The notes beneath the pieces were generated by a model. That model ran no database searches, had not been told where the DNA came from, and worked only from the letters and a program-made list of their open reading frames with translations. Below are positions 1 through 8,406 of a stretch of 64,000 nt of DNA, piece by piece. The stretch spans positions 2,666,001 through 2,730,000 of the forward strand of contig NZ_CP062005.1 in assembly GCF_014840935.1 (NCBI RefSeq), written 5' to 3'. How positions within the stretch are numbered: position 1 is the first letter of the stretch; each line of letters begins with the position of its first letter. This DNA comes from Halomonas sp. YLGW01 (GTDB lineage Bacteria; Pseudomonadota; Gammaproteobacteria; Pseudomonadales; Halomonadaceae). The translations under genes and the position numbers were made by a program.

Positions 1-103
1 GGAGTAGACATGGGGGAGGAGACAGGAAACGGCGATGCCCGAGAGTCGGCAGGGAGGCCCTGGAGGGGCGCGGGACGAGCGGCGACACCGGGGCTCAGAA
101 ACG

Positions 104-132
104 CACAAGGCCCGCCGGGGGCGGGCCTTGTG
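104..132 (-). terminator. Rho-independent terminator of first csp gene
   Basis: A perfect 13-bp stem with a 3-nt loop. Read on the minus strand it follows the cold-shock stop codon by about 50 nt and is trailed by a short T-containing stretch. Confidence 0.8.
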
Positions 133-180
133 GTGACTACACGACTAGCAGGCTAGCGGTAGCGCATCAGGGTCGACGGT

Positions 181-387
181 TCAGTCGATGACCTTGATGT
201 TGGAAGCCTGGAGGCCTTTCTTGCCCTGGGTGACGTCGAAGGAAACCTTCTGGCCGTCCTGCAGGGTCTTGAAGCCGTCAGCCTGAATCTCGGAGAAGTG
301 CGCGAACAGGTCGTCGCCGTTGTCTTCCGGAGAGATGAAGCCGTAGCCCTTGGTGTCGTTGAACCACTTAACTGTGCCAGTTGCCAT
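181..387 (-). CDS. CspA-family cold-shock protein
   Basis: Single cold-shock domain of 68 residues, the usual family length. It begins [20 protein letters not shown] and carries RNP1 (KGYGFI) and RNP2-like (DLFAHFS) motifs, which bind single-stranded RNA and DNA. Such proteins melt mRNA secondary structure in the cytoplasm. The start is set by homology: an upstream in-frame ATG would add 21 non-homologous residues lying in the leader. It is nearly identical to the second csp gene at 10.8 kb. It is monocistronic, with its own promoter, leader and terminator. Confidence 0.95.
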   Translation of the reverse strand: MATGTVKWFNDTKGYGFISPEDNGDDLFAHFSEIQADGFKTLQDGQKVSFDVTQGKKGLQASNIKVID

Positions 388-561
388 TGTCGAAGTCCTC
401 GAATAGCTGATGATGAACCGGGAGTTACCCGAAGCGAGTGGGCAAAACAAGTACGAATCACCAGACTACCGAAGCACTTGCAAAGGTTTCGGGTGCTACT
501 GACCAACTGCATCTTGCCAACCACTAATTTGAACTATGCATGCGCCGCTAGGGCGCGTCAA
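388..561 (-). promoter_or_regulatory. csp promoter and long 5' leader
   Basis: On the minus strand TTGACG (556-561) and CATAGT (533-538) are spaced by 17 nt, giving a sigma-70-type promoter inside the 3' end of the upstream L,D-transpeptidase gene. About 140 nt of leader follows. Blocks in it recur in the leader of the second csp gene: CTTCGGTAG near 465-474, GTTTTGCCCACT near 437-449, and a CGGG/CCCG hairpin at 418-431. Long structured leaders are typical of cold-regulated csp mRNAs; the thermosensor role is inferred. Confidence 0.65.
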
Positions 562-2419
562 ACAAATTATCGGCCCCTTTTTTCTCCAGCGCGGCGCGCA
601 CCATGGCGTCCCGCCGATAGACGTCGGGACGGAAGGAAAGGCCCCCGCCGGCGGCGGGATGAACCGTCGAATAAAACAGGAACACGGGCACCGGAGTTCT
701 AAGGCTTACGTTGTGAGTGCCCGCTCTCGCGAGGGCATATTGCAGTCGTTCGGCGCCGAACGGCTCACCCTCGGTGACGCGATCGTCCTCGAACAAAAGT
801 CGTACCAGCTCCCGCACCCCCTCGACGCGAATGCAGCCCGAACTGAAGGAGCGCTGAGCACGCGCGAATAGCGAACGCGACGGCGTGTCATGCAGATAGA
901 CCAGGTGGCGGTTGGGAAAGCGGATCACCACCTCGCCGAGAGGGTTCGACGGTCCGGCACGCTGCTGAATCATGATCGGCCCCGGCCGCCACCAGTCCAC
1001 CTGCCAGGGGGCGAGAGAACGGCCCTGGCGGTCCAGCACACGCATGTCGTGGCGGACCAGATAGAAGGGATCACGCCGGATGGCGGGCAGCACATCCTCG
1101 CGCAGGATGGTCGGCGGCACCGTCCAGGTGGGATGAAAGGTCATATGGGTAATCGCCGAACGCAGGGTCGGGGTGCTGCGGTAGGGCCTTCCGACCACCA
1201 CCCGGGAGATCCAGGCCGGTCGATCGGGCCGCACGTAGCGCACCTCATAGCCGGCGATATCCACCAGCACATAGCGCTCGGGGAGGGCATGGGACAGCCA
1301 GCGCAGCCGCTCGAGGTTGAGGCGAATCTGCGCGATGCGCTCGCTCACGCCGACACTCAACGCCGCCCGGGTCAGGGGGCCCACCACGCCGTCCACCTCC
1401 AGCAGGTGCCGGCGCTGGAAGCGCTTCACGGCCGCCACCAGCCGCTCGTCATAGACCTGGTCGGCGCGCGGTTCTTCGCCCTGCCCTGCCCCCTTAACCA
1501 CGTCCTGCCACCGGACGCCCGACGCCTGGGTAAGATCCGGCGTCCCGGCCGTGGCAACGGACGCCTGCATCAGCAATTCCAGCTCGCCGAGCGCCGCCAG
1601 GCGACGGCGCAATGCGACCACCTCCGGCCCGCGATCCCCCGGGCGCAGCACTCCCGAGTCCGCCACCAGCGGCGCCCAGCCACCGGCCGTCTGCAGCATC
1701 CGATAGCGCGCCAGGCCCTCGCGGAGCTGCCGGTAGGCCAGCTGGTCCGGGCGCACGCGCTCGAGCGCCGCGGCGGGATCCCCAGCCGCCACGGCGCTGG
1801 CGATCGCCGCCCAGTCCGGTTGGAAGCCCGGACGCGGAATCTCCCAGTCCGCATCGATGCGAGCGGGGTCGACCTTGCCGTGGTACAGGTGTCGGAGCGC
1901 CAACAGCAGTCGCTGGGTGGCGGCGAGCTCGACCTGCCAGTGTGACGCCGGGGTGGTGGCCTCCTCATGGGCCTCGCGGTACTCGGACAACAGGGCCACC
2001 GGCCGGTAGTCGTCGGCGACCAGGCCATCGGCCTCGAGCCCCTCAAGGGCCGATGCCAGCGCCTCGACCCGCGCCGCCTCCGACCAGGCCTCGCGAAAAC
2101 CGAAGGCCACATAGAAGCGCAACAGGTCGGCGCCGAGAGGCAGCGTCTCGCTGGCGGCTCGCACGTAAGCCTCGAAAGGCGACAGGGACGGTGCCGCCGG
2201 CAGCGAGGGATCGACCGCCGCGGTGGACGATACTGTGCCCCCGGCCGCAAGGGACTCGGCGTTAGCGGCCTCGGCCTCGGCCTGTGCCCAGGAGCCCGAG
2301 GCGGCGCAGAGTAGCCAGAGCCCCAGCACTAGCCACACCCCCCGCATGCTCCATCCCCCCGGCAGGGCGCGGGAAAACCGGCGAGCCTGTCGGCCGGGCC
2401 TGTCGATGACATCTCGCAT
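548..2419 (-). CDS. L,D-transpeptidase of the YcbB/LdtD type
   Basis: Periplasmic enzyme expected to make 3-3 cross-links in peptidoglycan. About 623 residues, as usual for YcbB-like proteins. Order of parts: a signal segment (about residues 25-46, hydrophobic then SWAQ), a scaffold domain, a peptidoglycan-binding repeat (AAVKRFQRRHLLEVDGVVG) and a C-terminal YkuD domain with HDTPSR followed by SSGCIRVEG, holding the catalytic Cys. The start is chosen because GGGGAGGG lies just upstream; a longer frame adds low-complexity Arg/Gly sequence. Its stop region overlaps the csp promoter. It is divergent from a second L,D-transpeptidase gene. Confidence 0.9.
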   Translation of the reverse strand: MRDVIDRPGRQARRFSRALPGGWSMRGVWLVLGLWLLCAASGSWAQAEAEAANAESLAAGGTVSSTAAVDPSLPAAPSLSPFEAYVRAASETLPLGADLLRFYVAFGFREAWSEAARVEALASALEGLEADGLVADDYRPVALLSEYREAHEEATTPASHWQVELAATQRLLLALRHLYHGKVDPARIDADWEIPRPGFQPDWAAIASAVAAGDPAAALERVRPDQLAYRQLREGLARYRMLQTAGGWAPLVADSGVLRPGDRGPEVVALRRRLAALGELELLMQASVATAGTPDLTQASGVRWQDVVKGAGQGEEPRADQVYDERLVAAVKRFQRRHLLEVDGVVGPLTRAALSVGVSERIAQIRLNLERLRWLSHALPERYVLVDIAGYEVRYVRPDRPAWISRVVVGRPYRSTPTLRSAITHMTFHPTWTVPPTILREDVLPAIRRDPFYLVRHDMRVLDRQGRSLAPWQVDWWRPGPIMIQQRAGPSNPLGEVVIRFPNRHLVYLHDTPSRSLFARAQRSFSSGCIRVEGVRELVRLLFEDDRVTEGEPFGAERLQYALARAGTHNVSLRTPVPVFLFYSTVHPAAGGGLSFRPDVYRRDAMVRAALEKKGADNLFDAP

Positions 2420-2565
2420 GAACCGCCCTCCCCTTCTATCGGTGCATTCGCCGCTGCCATGGTGACGGTGGCCCCGTCCGCGGCGATCCCCCTGATGGGG
2501 CGTCGCCCCTTCTCGTGCATGAACGAGACGACAAGGGCGCCGAACCGCCACCGCTTGTTCAGCGT

Positions 2566-2594
2566 TTGGCGATCACGTTTCCTCTCGTCATAAT
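2566..2594 (+). promoter_or_regulatory. Putative sigma-70 promoter
   Basis: TTGGCG and CATAAT separated by 17 nt, about 100 nt before the start codon of the downstream YkuD_2-family gene. Called by consensus only. Confidence 0.5.
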
Positions 2595-2694
2595 AGCCGC
2601 TGTCTTCGTGGAGGCCGCATCACAGGGCCTTTTCCGCTAATTTAAGGATTCATCACCCACCGGCGCTATCGCCTGTGGAAGGAGCCTTTTTGCC

Positions 2695-3468
2695 ATGCCG
2701 ACGAGCCCGTCTCGCCAGTCTCATGGACGTCATCCGTTTTTCCCCGCTTCACCGCTCTCTGTTGCCCTTGGCCTCGCCACCCTGACGCTGGCGACACCTG
2801 CCCTGGCAGCGCCACTCCCCGAAACCCTAGAACAGCTGGCCCCCGAGGCCTCGCCCAAGGTACTGGAACTGGCGGCTCAGGCGCTGGCCTGTGCCGATCC
2901 CGACGCCGAGCGCCTGGCGGTCATCGACTTCTCGCGTTCCGCCAACGAGAAACGCCTATGGGTCTTCGATCTGGAGGCCGAGCGACTGCTGTTCGAGGAG
3001 CTGGTCTCCCATGGCCAGGGCACCGGCGAGGAATATGCCCGCAGCTTCTCCAACACCCCGGACAGCCACCAGTCGAGCCTGGGGCTCTTTCGCACCAAGA
3101 ACAGTTACCACGGCAGCAACGGCTATTCGCTGCGCCTGGAGGGACTGGAGCCCGGCATCAACGACCTGGCCTATGAGCGTGCCATCGTCATGCACGGGGC
3201 CGACTACGTGAGTGAGGACTTCATCGAGGCCAATGGCCGCCTGGGCCGCAGCTGGGGCTGCCCGGCCGTGCCTGCCGACGTGGCCAAGCCGCTGATCGAC
3301 AGCCTGGAAGACGAGCAGTACCTGTTCGCCTACTACCCGGATCAGGAATGGCTCGAGAGCTCCAACTACCTGGCCTGCCAGGCCGCCCAGGCCATTCGCG
3401 AGGCGAGCGACAGCGACGAGCGGGCGGTGGCCATGCAGAGTGATGGCGGGCACGAGGGCGACAGCTGA
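2695..3468 (+). CDS. Murein L,D-transpeptidase catalytic domain protein (YkuD_2 family)
   Basis: 257 residues with a signal peptide (hydrophobic segment about 20-38 ending ALA). The body has the YkuD_2 signature: HGADYVSEDFI with His near 167 and GRSWGCPAVP with Cys near 189, the presumed nucleophile. Members act on the envelope and may anchor or remodel peptidoglycan; the exact reaction is not established. AAGGAG lies about 10 nt before the ATG. The stop overlaps the next start by one base (TGATG), so the two are probably translationally coupled. A second L,D-transpeptidase is divergent upstream. Confidence 0.85.
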   Translation: MPTSPSRQSHGRHPFFPASPLSVALGLATLTLATPALAAPLPETLEQLAPEASPKVLELAAQALACADPDAERLAVIDFSRSANEKRLWVFDLEAERLLFEELVSHGQGTGEEYARSFSNTPDSHQSSLGLFRTKNSYHGSNGYSLRLEGLEPGINDLAYERAIVMHGADYVSEDFIEANGRLGRSWGCPAVPADVAKPLIDSLEDEQYLFAYYPDQEWLESSNYLACQAAQAIREASDSDERAVAMQSDGGHEGDS

Positions 3469-3827
3469 TGGCCGCCCTGCTCTTCCACCTGCGTGACGTG
3501 CCCGACGAGGAAGCCGAGGCTGTGCGTGAACTGCTCGCCGAGCACGACCTGGAGGTCTACGAGACCGAGGCGGGCCGCTGGAGACTCGCCGTGCCGGCGC
3601 TGTGGCTGGTCGACGAGTCACGCTTCAAGGAGGCCCGCTCACTGATCGACACCTACCAGCAAGAGCTTCACGCGCGCATGCATCGGGAACATGCCGAGGC
3701 CCGCGCCCGGGGCGAGGCCCCGGGCCTGTGGGATCAGCTGCGCCAGCACCCCATGGCGGTGCTGGTCACCCTGATCGCGCTTGGCCTGATGCTAGGCCTC
3801 AGCCTGCTGCCCTTCCTGACTCTCTAG
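3468..3827 (+). CDS. DUF6164-like small membrane protein
   Basis: 119 residues. The N-terminal two thirds form a soluble domain (LLFHLRDVPDEEAEAVRELL, then YETEAGRW) resembling DUF6164 proteins. The C-terminus is one hydrophobic segment (about 96-117), so it is probably an inner-membrane protein with a cytoplasmic head. Function is unknown. It is coupled by a 1-nt overlap to the upstream YkuD_2-family gene, which suggests, without proving, a cell-envelope role. Confidence 0.75.
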   Translation: MAALLFHLRDVPDEEAEAVRELLAEHDLEVYETEAGRWRLAVPALWLVDESRFKEARSLIDTYQQELHARMHREHAEARARGEAPGLWDQLRQHPMAVLVTLIALGLMLGLSLLPFLTL

Positions 3828-3863
3828 GCGGGCGCAAGGCCCCTTCCTCTAACGCCGAGACAC

Positions 3864-5540
3864 TCAGGGCCGCGGATGGTGTTCGGTGAGGATCCAGCCC
3901 GCTGCCTTCTCGGCGATCATCAGGGTCGGCGAGTTGGTATTGCCGCTGGTGATGGTCGGCATGATGCTGGCATCGACGACGCGCAGGCCCTGGACGCCTC
4001 TCACACGAAGATGCGAGTCCACCACCGCCATGGGATCATCGTCGCGCCCCATCTTGGCGGTGCCCACCGGATGGAAGATGGTGGTGCCGATATCGCCGGC
4101 CAGCCGTGCCAGATCGTCATCGCTCTGGTACTGCGCCCCCGGCTTGACTTCCTCCGGGGCGTACTTGGCGAAAGCCGGCTGAGCGGCGATGTGTCGCGTG
4201 ACCCGCAGTGAATCCGCAGCGACCTGGCGATCCTCCGGCGTGCTCAGGTAATTGGGGGAGATGGCCGGCGCCTTCCTGGGGTCGCGACTCTTGATGCGCA
4301 CCGTGCCCCGGCTGGTCGGGTTGAGGTTGCACACGCTCGCCGTGATCGCCGGAAAGTCATGCAGCGGCTGGCCGAAGGCCTCGAGGCTCAGCGGCTGAAC
4401 GTGATACTCGAGATTGGGATGCTCGTAGTCTCTCGAGCTGCGCGTGAAGACACACAGCTGGGACGGCGCCATGCTCATGGGTCCGGTCCGCTTCAGGGCA
4501 TATTCCAGGCCGATCTTGGCCTTGCCCACCAGAGAGTTGGCCATGGTGTTGAGGGTCTTGGCGCCCTTGACCCTGTAGACCGAACGAATCTGCAGGTGAT
4601 CCTGCAGGTTCTCGCCCACGCCGGGCAGATCGGCCACCACGGGGATCTCGTGCTCGGAAAGCAGCGCCGCCGGGCCCACGCCCGAGACCTGCAGCAGCTG
4701 CGGCGAGCCGATGGCGCCGGCGGAGAGCACCACCTCGCGGCGGGCCGTCGCCACGACCTCCTCTCCCGCGCGCTCGGCCTTCACCCCACAACAGCGGGGC
4801 TCACCACCCTCGTCTGTCGAGAAGTCGAGTCCCAGCACCTGGGTGGAATGCCAGACCGTCAGGTTGCCGCGCTGCTCGACGCCCCGCAGGAAGGCCTTGG
4901 AGGTGTTCCAGCGCCAGCCCGAGCGCTGGTTGACCTCGAAATAGTCCACCCCCTCGTTGTCGCCGCGGTTGAAGTCGCGGGTCCGGGGGATGCCGGCCTC
5001 CACGGCCGCGGTGGCGAAATCATCCAGCACCTGCCACTTCAGGCGCTGCTTCTCGATGCGCCACTCGCCGCCATGGCCGTGGAAGTCCCGGTGAGCGGCA
5101 TCGGCATCGCCCCCTTCATCCAGGCGATGATGATCCTCATGCTTCATGAAGTCGGGCAGGCAGTTCTCCCAGCGCCAGGCATCGTCACCGGTCAACTCGG
5201 CCCAGCCGTCGTAATCGCGGGACTGGCCACGCAGATAGAGCATGCCGTTGATGCTGGAGCAGCCGCCGAGGGTCTTGCCCCGCGGATAGATCAGCGAGCG
5301 ACCGTTCAAGCCGGGATCGGGCTCGGTACGGAAACGCCAGTCGGTGCGCGGATTGTTGATGCAGTAGAGGTAGCCCACCGGAATGTGGATCCAGTGATAG
5401 TTATCACGACCACCGGCCTCGATCAGCAGCACCCGGTTGGCCGGGTCCGCACTGAGGCGGTTGGCGAGCAGGCAACCGGCGGTGCCGGCGCCCACCACGA
5501 TATAGTCGAAGGCATGGGTGTTGTTGGTATGATCAGCCAT
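3864..5540 (-). CDS. GMC-family FAD oxidoreductase, possible 3-hydroxypropionate dehydrogenase
   Basis: About 558 residues. The N-terminal FAD-binding motif is YIVVGAGTAGCLLANRLS, with the GMC signature GKTLGGCSSINGMLYLRG and a C-terminal catalytic region (IFHPVGTAKMG, then TITSGNTNSPTLMIAEKAA). GMC enzymes oxidise alcohols using FAD. It resembles choline dehydrogenase in fold and size, but its N-terminus differs from BetA and there are no bet genes nearby. Pairing with mmsA and a divergent LysR gene matches the hpdH-mmsA arrangement described for 3-hydroxypropionate catabolism in Pseudomonas. The start follows family alignment. The substrate is inferred from context. Confidence 0.8.
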   Translation of the reverse strand: MADHTNNTHAFDYIVVGAGTAGCLLANRLSADPANRVLLIEAGGRDNYHWIHIPVGYLYCINNPRTDWRFRTEPDPGLNGRSLIYPRGKTLGGCSSINGMLYLRGQSRDYDGWAELTGDDAWRWENCLPDFMKHEDHHRLDEGGDADAAHRDFHGHGGEWRIEKQRLKWQVLDDFATAAVEAGIPRTRDFNRGDNEGVDYFEVNQRSGWRWNTSKAFLRGVEQRGNLTVWHSTQVLGLDFSTDEGGEPRCCGVKAERAGEEVVATARREVVLSAGAIGSPQLLQVSGVGPAALLSEHEIPVVADLPGVGENLQDHLQIRSVYRVKGAKTLNTMANSLVGKAKIGLEYALKRTGPMSMAPSQLCVFTRSSRDYEHPNLEYHVQPLSLEAFGQPLHDFPAITASVCNLNPTSRGTVRIKSRDPRKAPAISPNYLSTPEDRQVAADSLRVTRHIAAQPAFAKYAPEEVKPGAQYQSDDDLARLAGDIGTTIFHPVGTAKMGRDDDPMAVVDSHLRVRGVQGLRVVDASIMPTITSGNTNSPTLMIAEKAAGWILTEHHPRP

Positions 5541-5592
5541 GGCGTGCTCTCGCTGGGCATGCCGGCTCGCCCGCCAGCCAGCGGGCGGTCTT

Positions 5593-5616
5593 CGATCGGG
5601 GGAGTTCCCCCGATCG
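5593..5616 (-). other. Intercistronic stem-loop between mmsA and the GMC gene
   Basis: A perfect 10-bp stem (CGATCGGGGG/CCCCCGATCG) with a 4-nt loop and no T-run, in the 109-nt gap between two co-oriented genes. It may protect the upstream transcript end or reduce read-through. Confidence 0.5.
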
Positions 5617-5649
5617 GCCGGCATACCGGTCGGTCAGTGGAGGGAGGGG

Positions 5650-7161
5650 TTATTTGGCCGTCGGCATGGCGAACTCGGCGCCCGCGTCGATGGAATCCGA
5701 CCAGCGCTGCATGATCGACTTCTGCTTGGTGTAGAAGCGCACCCCCTCCTCGCCATAGGCGTGGGTGTCGCCGAACATCGAACGCTTCCAGCCGCCGAAG
5801 CCGTGCCAGGCCATGGGCACCGGGATCGGCACGTTGATGCCCACCATTCCGACCTGAATGCGCCGACCGAACTCGCGGGCCACGCTGCCGCTCTCGGTGA
5901 AGCAGCTGACGCCGTTGCCGAACTCGTGATCGTTGATCAGCTGGATGGCGGTGGCGACGTCCGGCACTCGCACACAGGCCAGTACCGGCCCGAAGATCTC
6001 CTCGCGGTAGATGGTCATCTCCGGCGTGACGTGGTCGAACAGGGTGCCGCCCATCCAGAAGCCGTCGGCGCAGCCCTCGCCGGTGGTAGCCGGGTCGAAG
6101 TCACGACCATCGACCACCATCTCGGCGCCCTCGGCCACGCCCTTCTCGATGTAGCCATTGATCCGCTGATGCGCCTGAGCGGTGACGATGGGCCCCATCT
6201 CGGCATCGAGCTCCAGGCCATTCTTGATCTTCAGCTCGCGGGCCCGCTCGGCCAGGCGCGGCACGATCTCGTCGGCCACATCTCCGACCAGCACCGCCAC
6301 GCTGATCGCCATGCAGCGCTCGCCGGCGGAGCCATAGGCCGCGCCGATCAGGGCGTCGACGGCCTTGTCCAGGTTGGCATCGGGCATCACCACCATGTGG
6401 TTCTTGGCGCCACCCAGCGCCTGGATGCGCTTGCCGTTTCGCGCCCCCCGCTCGTAGATCAGGTTGGCGATCGGGGTGGAGCCGACGAAGGACAGCGCCT
6501 TGACGTCGGGGTGGTCGATCAGCGCCTCCACCGAGTCCTTGTCGCCCTGCACCACGTTGAAGACGCCATCCGGCAGCCCGGCCTGCTTGAGCAGGTCGGC
6601 GATCATCAGCGAGGCGCTGGGATCCAGCGGGCTGGGCTTGAGCACGAAGCTGTTCCCGGCAGCGATCGCCAGCGGGAACATCCACATCGGCACCATCACC
6701 GGGAAGTTGAACGGGGTGATGCCGGCGACCACACCCAGCGGCTGACGGGTCGTCCAGTTGTCGATACCGGTGCTGACCTGCTCGGTGTAGTCGCCCTTGA
6801 GCAGTTGCGGAATGCCGCAGGCAAACTCGACGATATCGATGCCGCGCGCCACCTCGCCCTGAGCATCGGTGAACACCTTGCCGTGCTCCCGAGTGATGGC
6901 TTCGGCCAGCTCGTCCTTGTGAACATTCAGCAGCTCGAGGAACTTGAACATCACCCGCGCACGGCGAATCGCCGGCGTATCGGCCCAGGCGGGGAAGGCG
7001 GCCTGAGCGGCGGCCACGGCGCTGTCCACGTCCGCCTGGGAGGCCAACGCGACCCGGGCGGTCACCTGGCCGGTGGCCGGGTTGGTGACGTCCTGGTGGC
7101 GATCGGCTCCGCCATTCGTCTTATGGCCATTGATATAATGCTCGATGCGCTGAATGGTCAT
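5650..7161 (-). CDS. mmsA: CoA-acylating methylmalonate-semialdehyde dehydrogenase
   Basis: About 503 residues, the usual MmsA length. The aldehyde dehydrogenase fold shows [20 protein letters not shown], the glycine motif SFVGSTPIA, and the active-site GERCMAIS with Cys near 283. MmsA oxidises malonate or methylmalonate semialdehyde with NAD+ and CoA to acetyl- or propionyl-CoA. It precedes the GMC oxidoreductase on the same strand, so an alcohol-to-semialdehyde-to-acyl-CoA route is plausible. A GAGAGG-type ribosome site sits before the chosen ATG; the longer frame lacks homology. Confidence 0.92.
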   Translation of the reverse strand: MTIQRIEHYINGHKTNGGADRHQDVTNPATGQVTARVALASQADVDSAVAAAQAAFPAWADTPAIRRARVMFKFLELLNVHKDELAEAITREHGKVFTDAQGEVARGIDIVEFACGIPQLLKGDYTEQVSTGIDNWTTRQPLGVVAGITPFNFPVMVPMWMFPLAIAAGNSFVLKPSPLDPSASLMIADLLKQAGLPDGVFNVVQGDKDSVEALIDHPDVKALSFVGSTPIANLIYERGARNGKRIQALGGAKNHMVVMPDANLDKAVDALIGAAYGSAGERCMAISVAVLVGDVADEIVPRLAERARELKIKNGLELDAEMGPIVTAQAHQRINGYIEKGVAEGAEMVVDGRDFDPATTGEGCADGFWMGGTLFDHVTPEMTIYREEIFGPVLACVRVPDVATAIQLINDHEFGNGVSCFTESGSVAREFGRRIQVGMVGINVPIPVPMAWHGFGGWKRSMFGDTHAYGEEGVRFYTKQKSIMQRWSDSIDAGAEFAMPTAK

Positions 7162-7272
7162 GTCTGCCTCTCGTCTCATGTTGCACTGCACACTGGAGAG
7201 CCCATGCTGCTGGGCCAAGTGGCTTCCAAACTAGCGCACGGCAGCGGGGAATCAATTGAGAAAGCCAAAAGC

Positions 7273-7297
7273 GAGGTATAAGATTTTCATATATCTC
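7273..7297. promoter_or_regulatory. Candidate LysR operator between mmsA and the LysR gene
   Basis: Inverted repeat GAGGTATA-9 nt-TATATCTC with one mismatch, in the 184-nt divergent intergenic region. Size and position suit a LysR-type binding site. Seen by eye; not tested. Confidence 0.45.
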
Positions 7298-7345
7298 GTC
7301 GCTCACTTCAGCGCCCATCGCGGCGACCATTCGAGGGGAGGCCTC

Positions 7346-8251
7346 ATGCATGACCTCAAGGCGTTGCGTGCCTTCGTGGCCGTGGCCCATCAGGGCAGCG
7401 TGTCACGCGCCGCCGAGGCGCTGCACCTGACCCAGCCCGCCGTCAGTCTCAAGCTCAAGCAGCTGCAGGAGACCCTCGGCCTCACGCTGTTCCAGCGCCA
7501 TGCTCAGGGACTCGCGCTGACCGCCGATGGCCACGCCCTGTTGCCGGCCGCCGAGTCGGCGCTGGCCGCGCTGCAGGCCTTCGATGTCAGCGCCCAGTCG
7601 ATGCATGACACCCTGCGCGGACGCCTGCGCATCGGCACCATCGTCGACCCGGAATTCATCCGTCTCGGCGCCGTCCTGCATCAGCTGGTGCAGCGGGTGC
7701 CCCAGGTCGAGACCGAGCTGCATCACGGCACCAGCGGATTCGTGCTCGATTCTTTGCTGCGCCGCGAGCTGGATGTCGGTTTCTACCTCGAGTCACCCGG
7801 CCAGCCGCCGCCCCTCGATGACGGAGCGCCGGCGGTGGAGCTGCTCGAGCTGACGCACTTCCACTATCACGTCATCGCCCCGGCGGGCTGGTCCTCGCGA
7901 CTGAACCGCACCGACTGGCCGAGCCTCGCCACCCTGCCCTGGATCGTCACCCCGCCGCGCTCCGTCCATCACCGTCTGCTGGCCCAGCAGCTCGCACCCC
8001 GTGGTCTCACGCCGCACCGCGTCGCCCAGGTCGATCAGGAGGCCTGCATGCTCGACCTGGTGCGAGCAGGCGTCGGCTTGGCGCTGGCTCGCGACACCAC
8101 CGCCCTCCAGGAGCGCCAGGAGCGCGGCCTGGTGATCGCCGACGGCATCCGCCTGCCCTGCGCACTGAGCATCATCTGGCTCGAGGAGCGGCGCGACGAG
8201 CCGGTAATCGCCGCCGTGCGCGCCGTGATCGACGATATCTGGGCGCCCTAG
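7346..8251 (+). CDS. LysR-family transcriptional regulator
   Basis: 301 residues. N-terminal winged helix-turn-helix (LKALRAFVAVAHQGSVSRAAEALHLTQPAVSLK, in two parts around residues 3-35), then a periplasmic-binding-like effector domain. GAGGGGAGG lies 5 nt before the selected ATG; a longer frame would run through the operator-containing intergenic DNA. It is divergent from mmsA and the GMC gene, so it probably controls them in response to their substrate, as reported for HpdR/MmsR-type regulators of 3-hydroxypropionate genes. Confidence 0.88.
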   Translation: MHDLKALRAFVAVAHQGSVSRAAEALHLTQPAVSLKLKQLQETLGLTLFQRHAQGLALTADGHALLPAAESALAALQAFDVSAQSMHDTLRGRLRIGTIVDPEFIRLGAVLHQLVQRVPQVETELHHGTSGFVLDSLLRRELDVGFYLESPGQPPPLDDGAPAVELLELTHFHYHVIAPAGWSSRLNRTDWPSLATLPWIVTPPRSVHHRLLAQQLAPRGLTPHRVAQVDQEACMLDLVRAGVGLALARDTTALQERQERGLVIADGIRLPCALSIIWLEERRDEPVIAAVRAVIDDIWAP

Positions 8252-8406
8252 CCCAAAACCCGAAGCCCGAAGCCGGGCCGCCCGGGCGGCCGCTATCACG
8301 GCACCGGAAAAGGGGCATAGGGCGCGGGGCGACATTGACAGCGCGAAGGCCGCCGCGTGCAATGCCACACGCCCGTTCTTCGCACCACCGCTCAGGAGCC
8401 TCGCCC

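Noticed and set aside
3864-5540. Annotation as choline dehydrogenase betA
   Set aside because: Family and size fit, but the N-terminal motif string differs from BetA, no betB/betI is adjacent, and the partner is mmsA.
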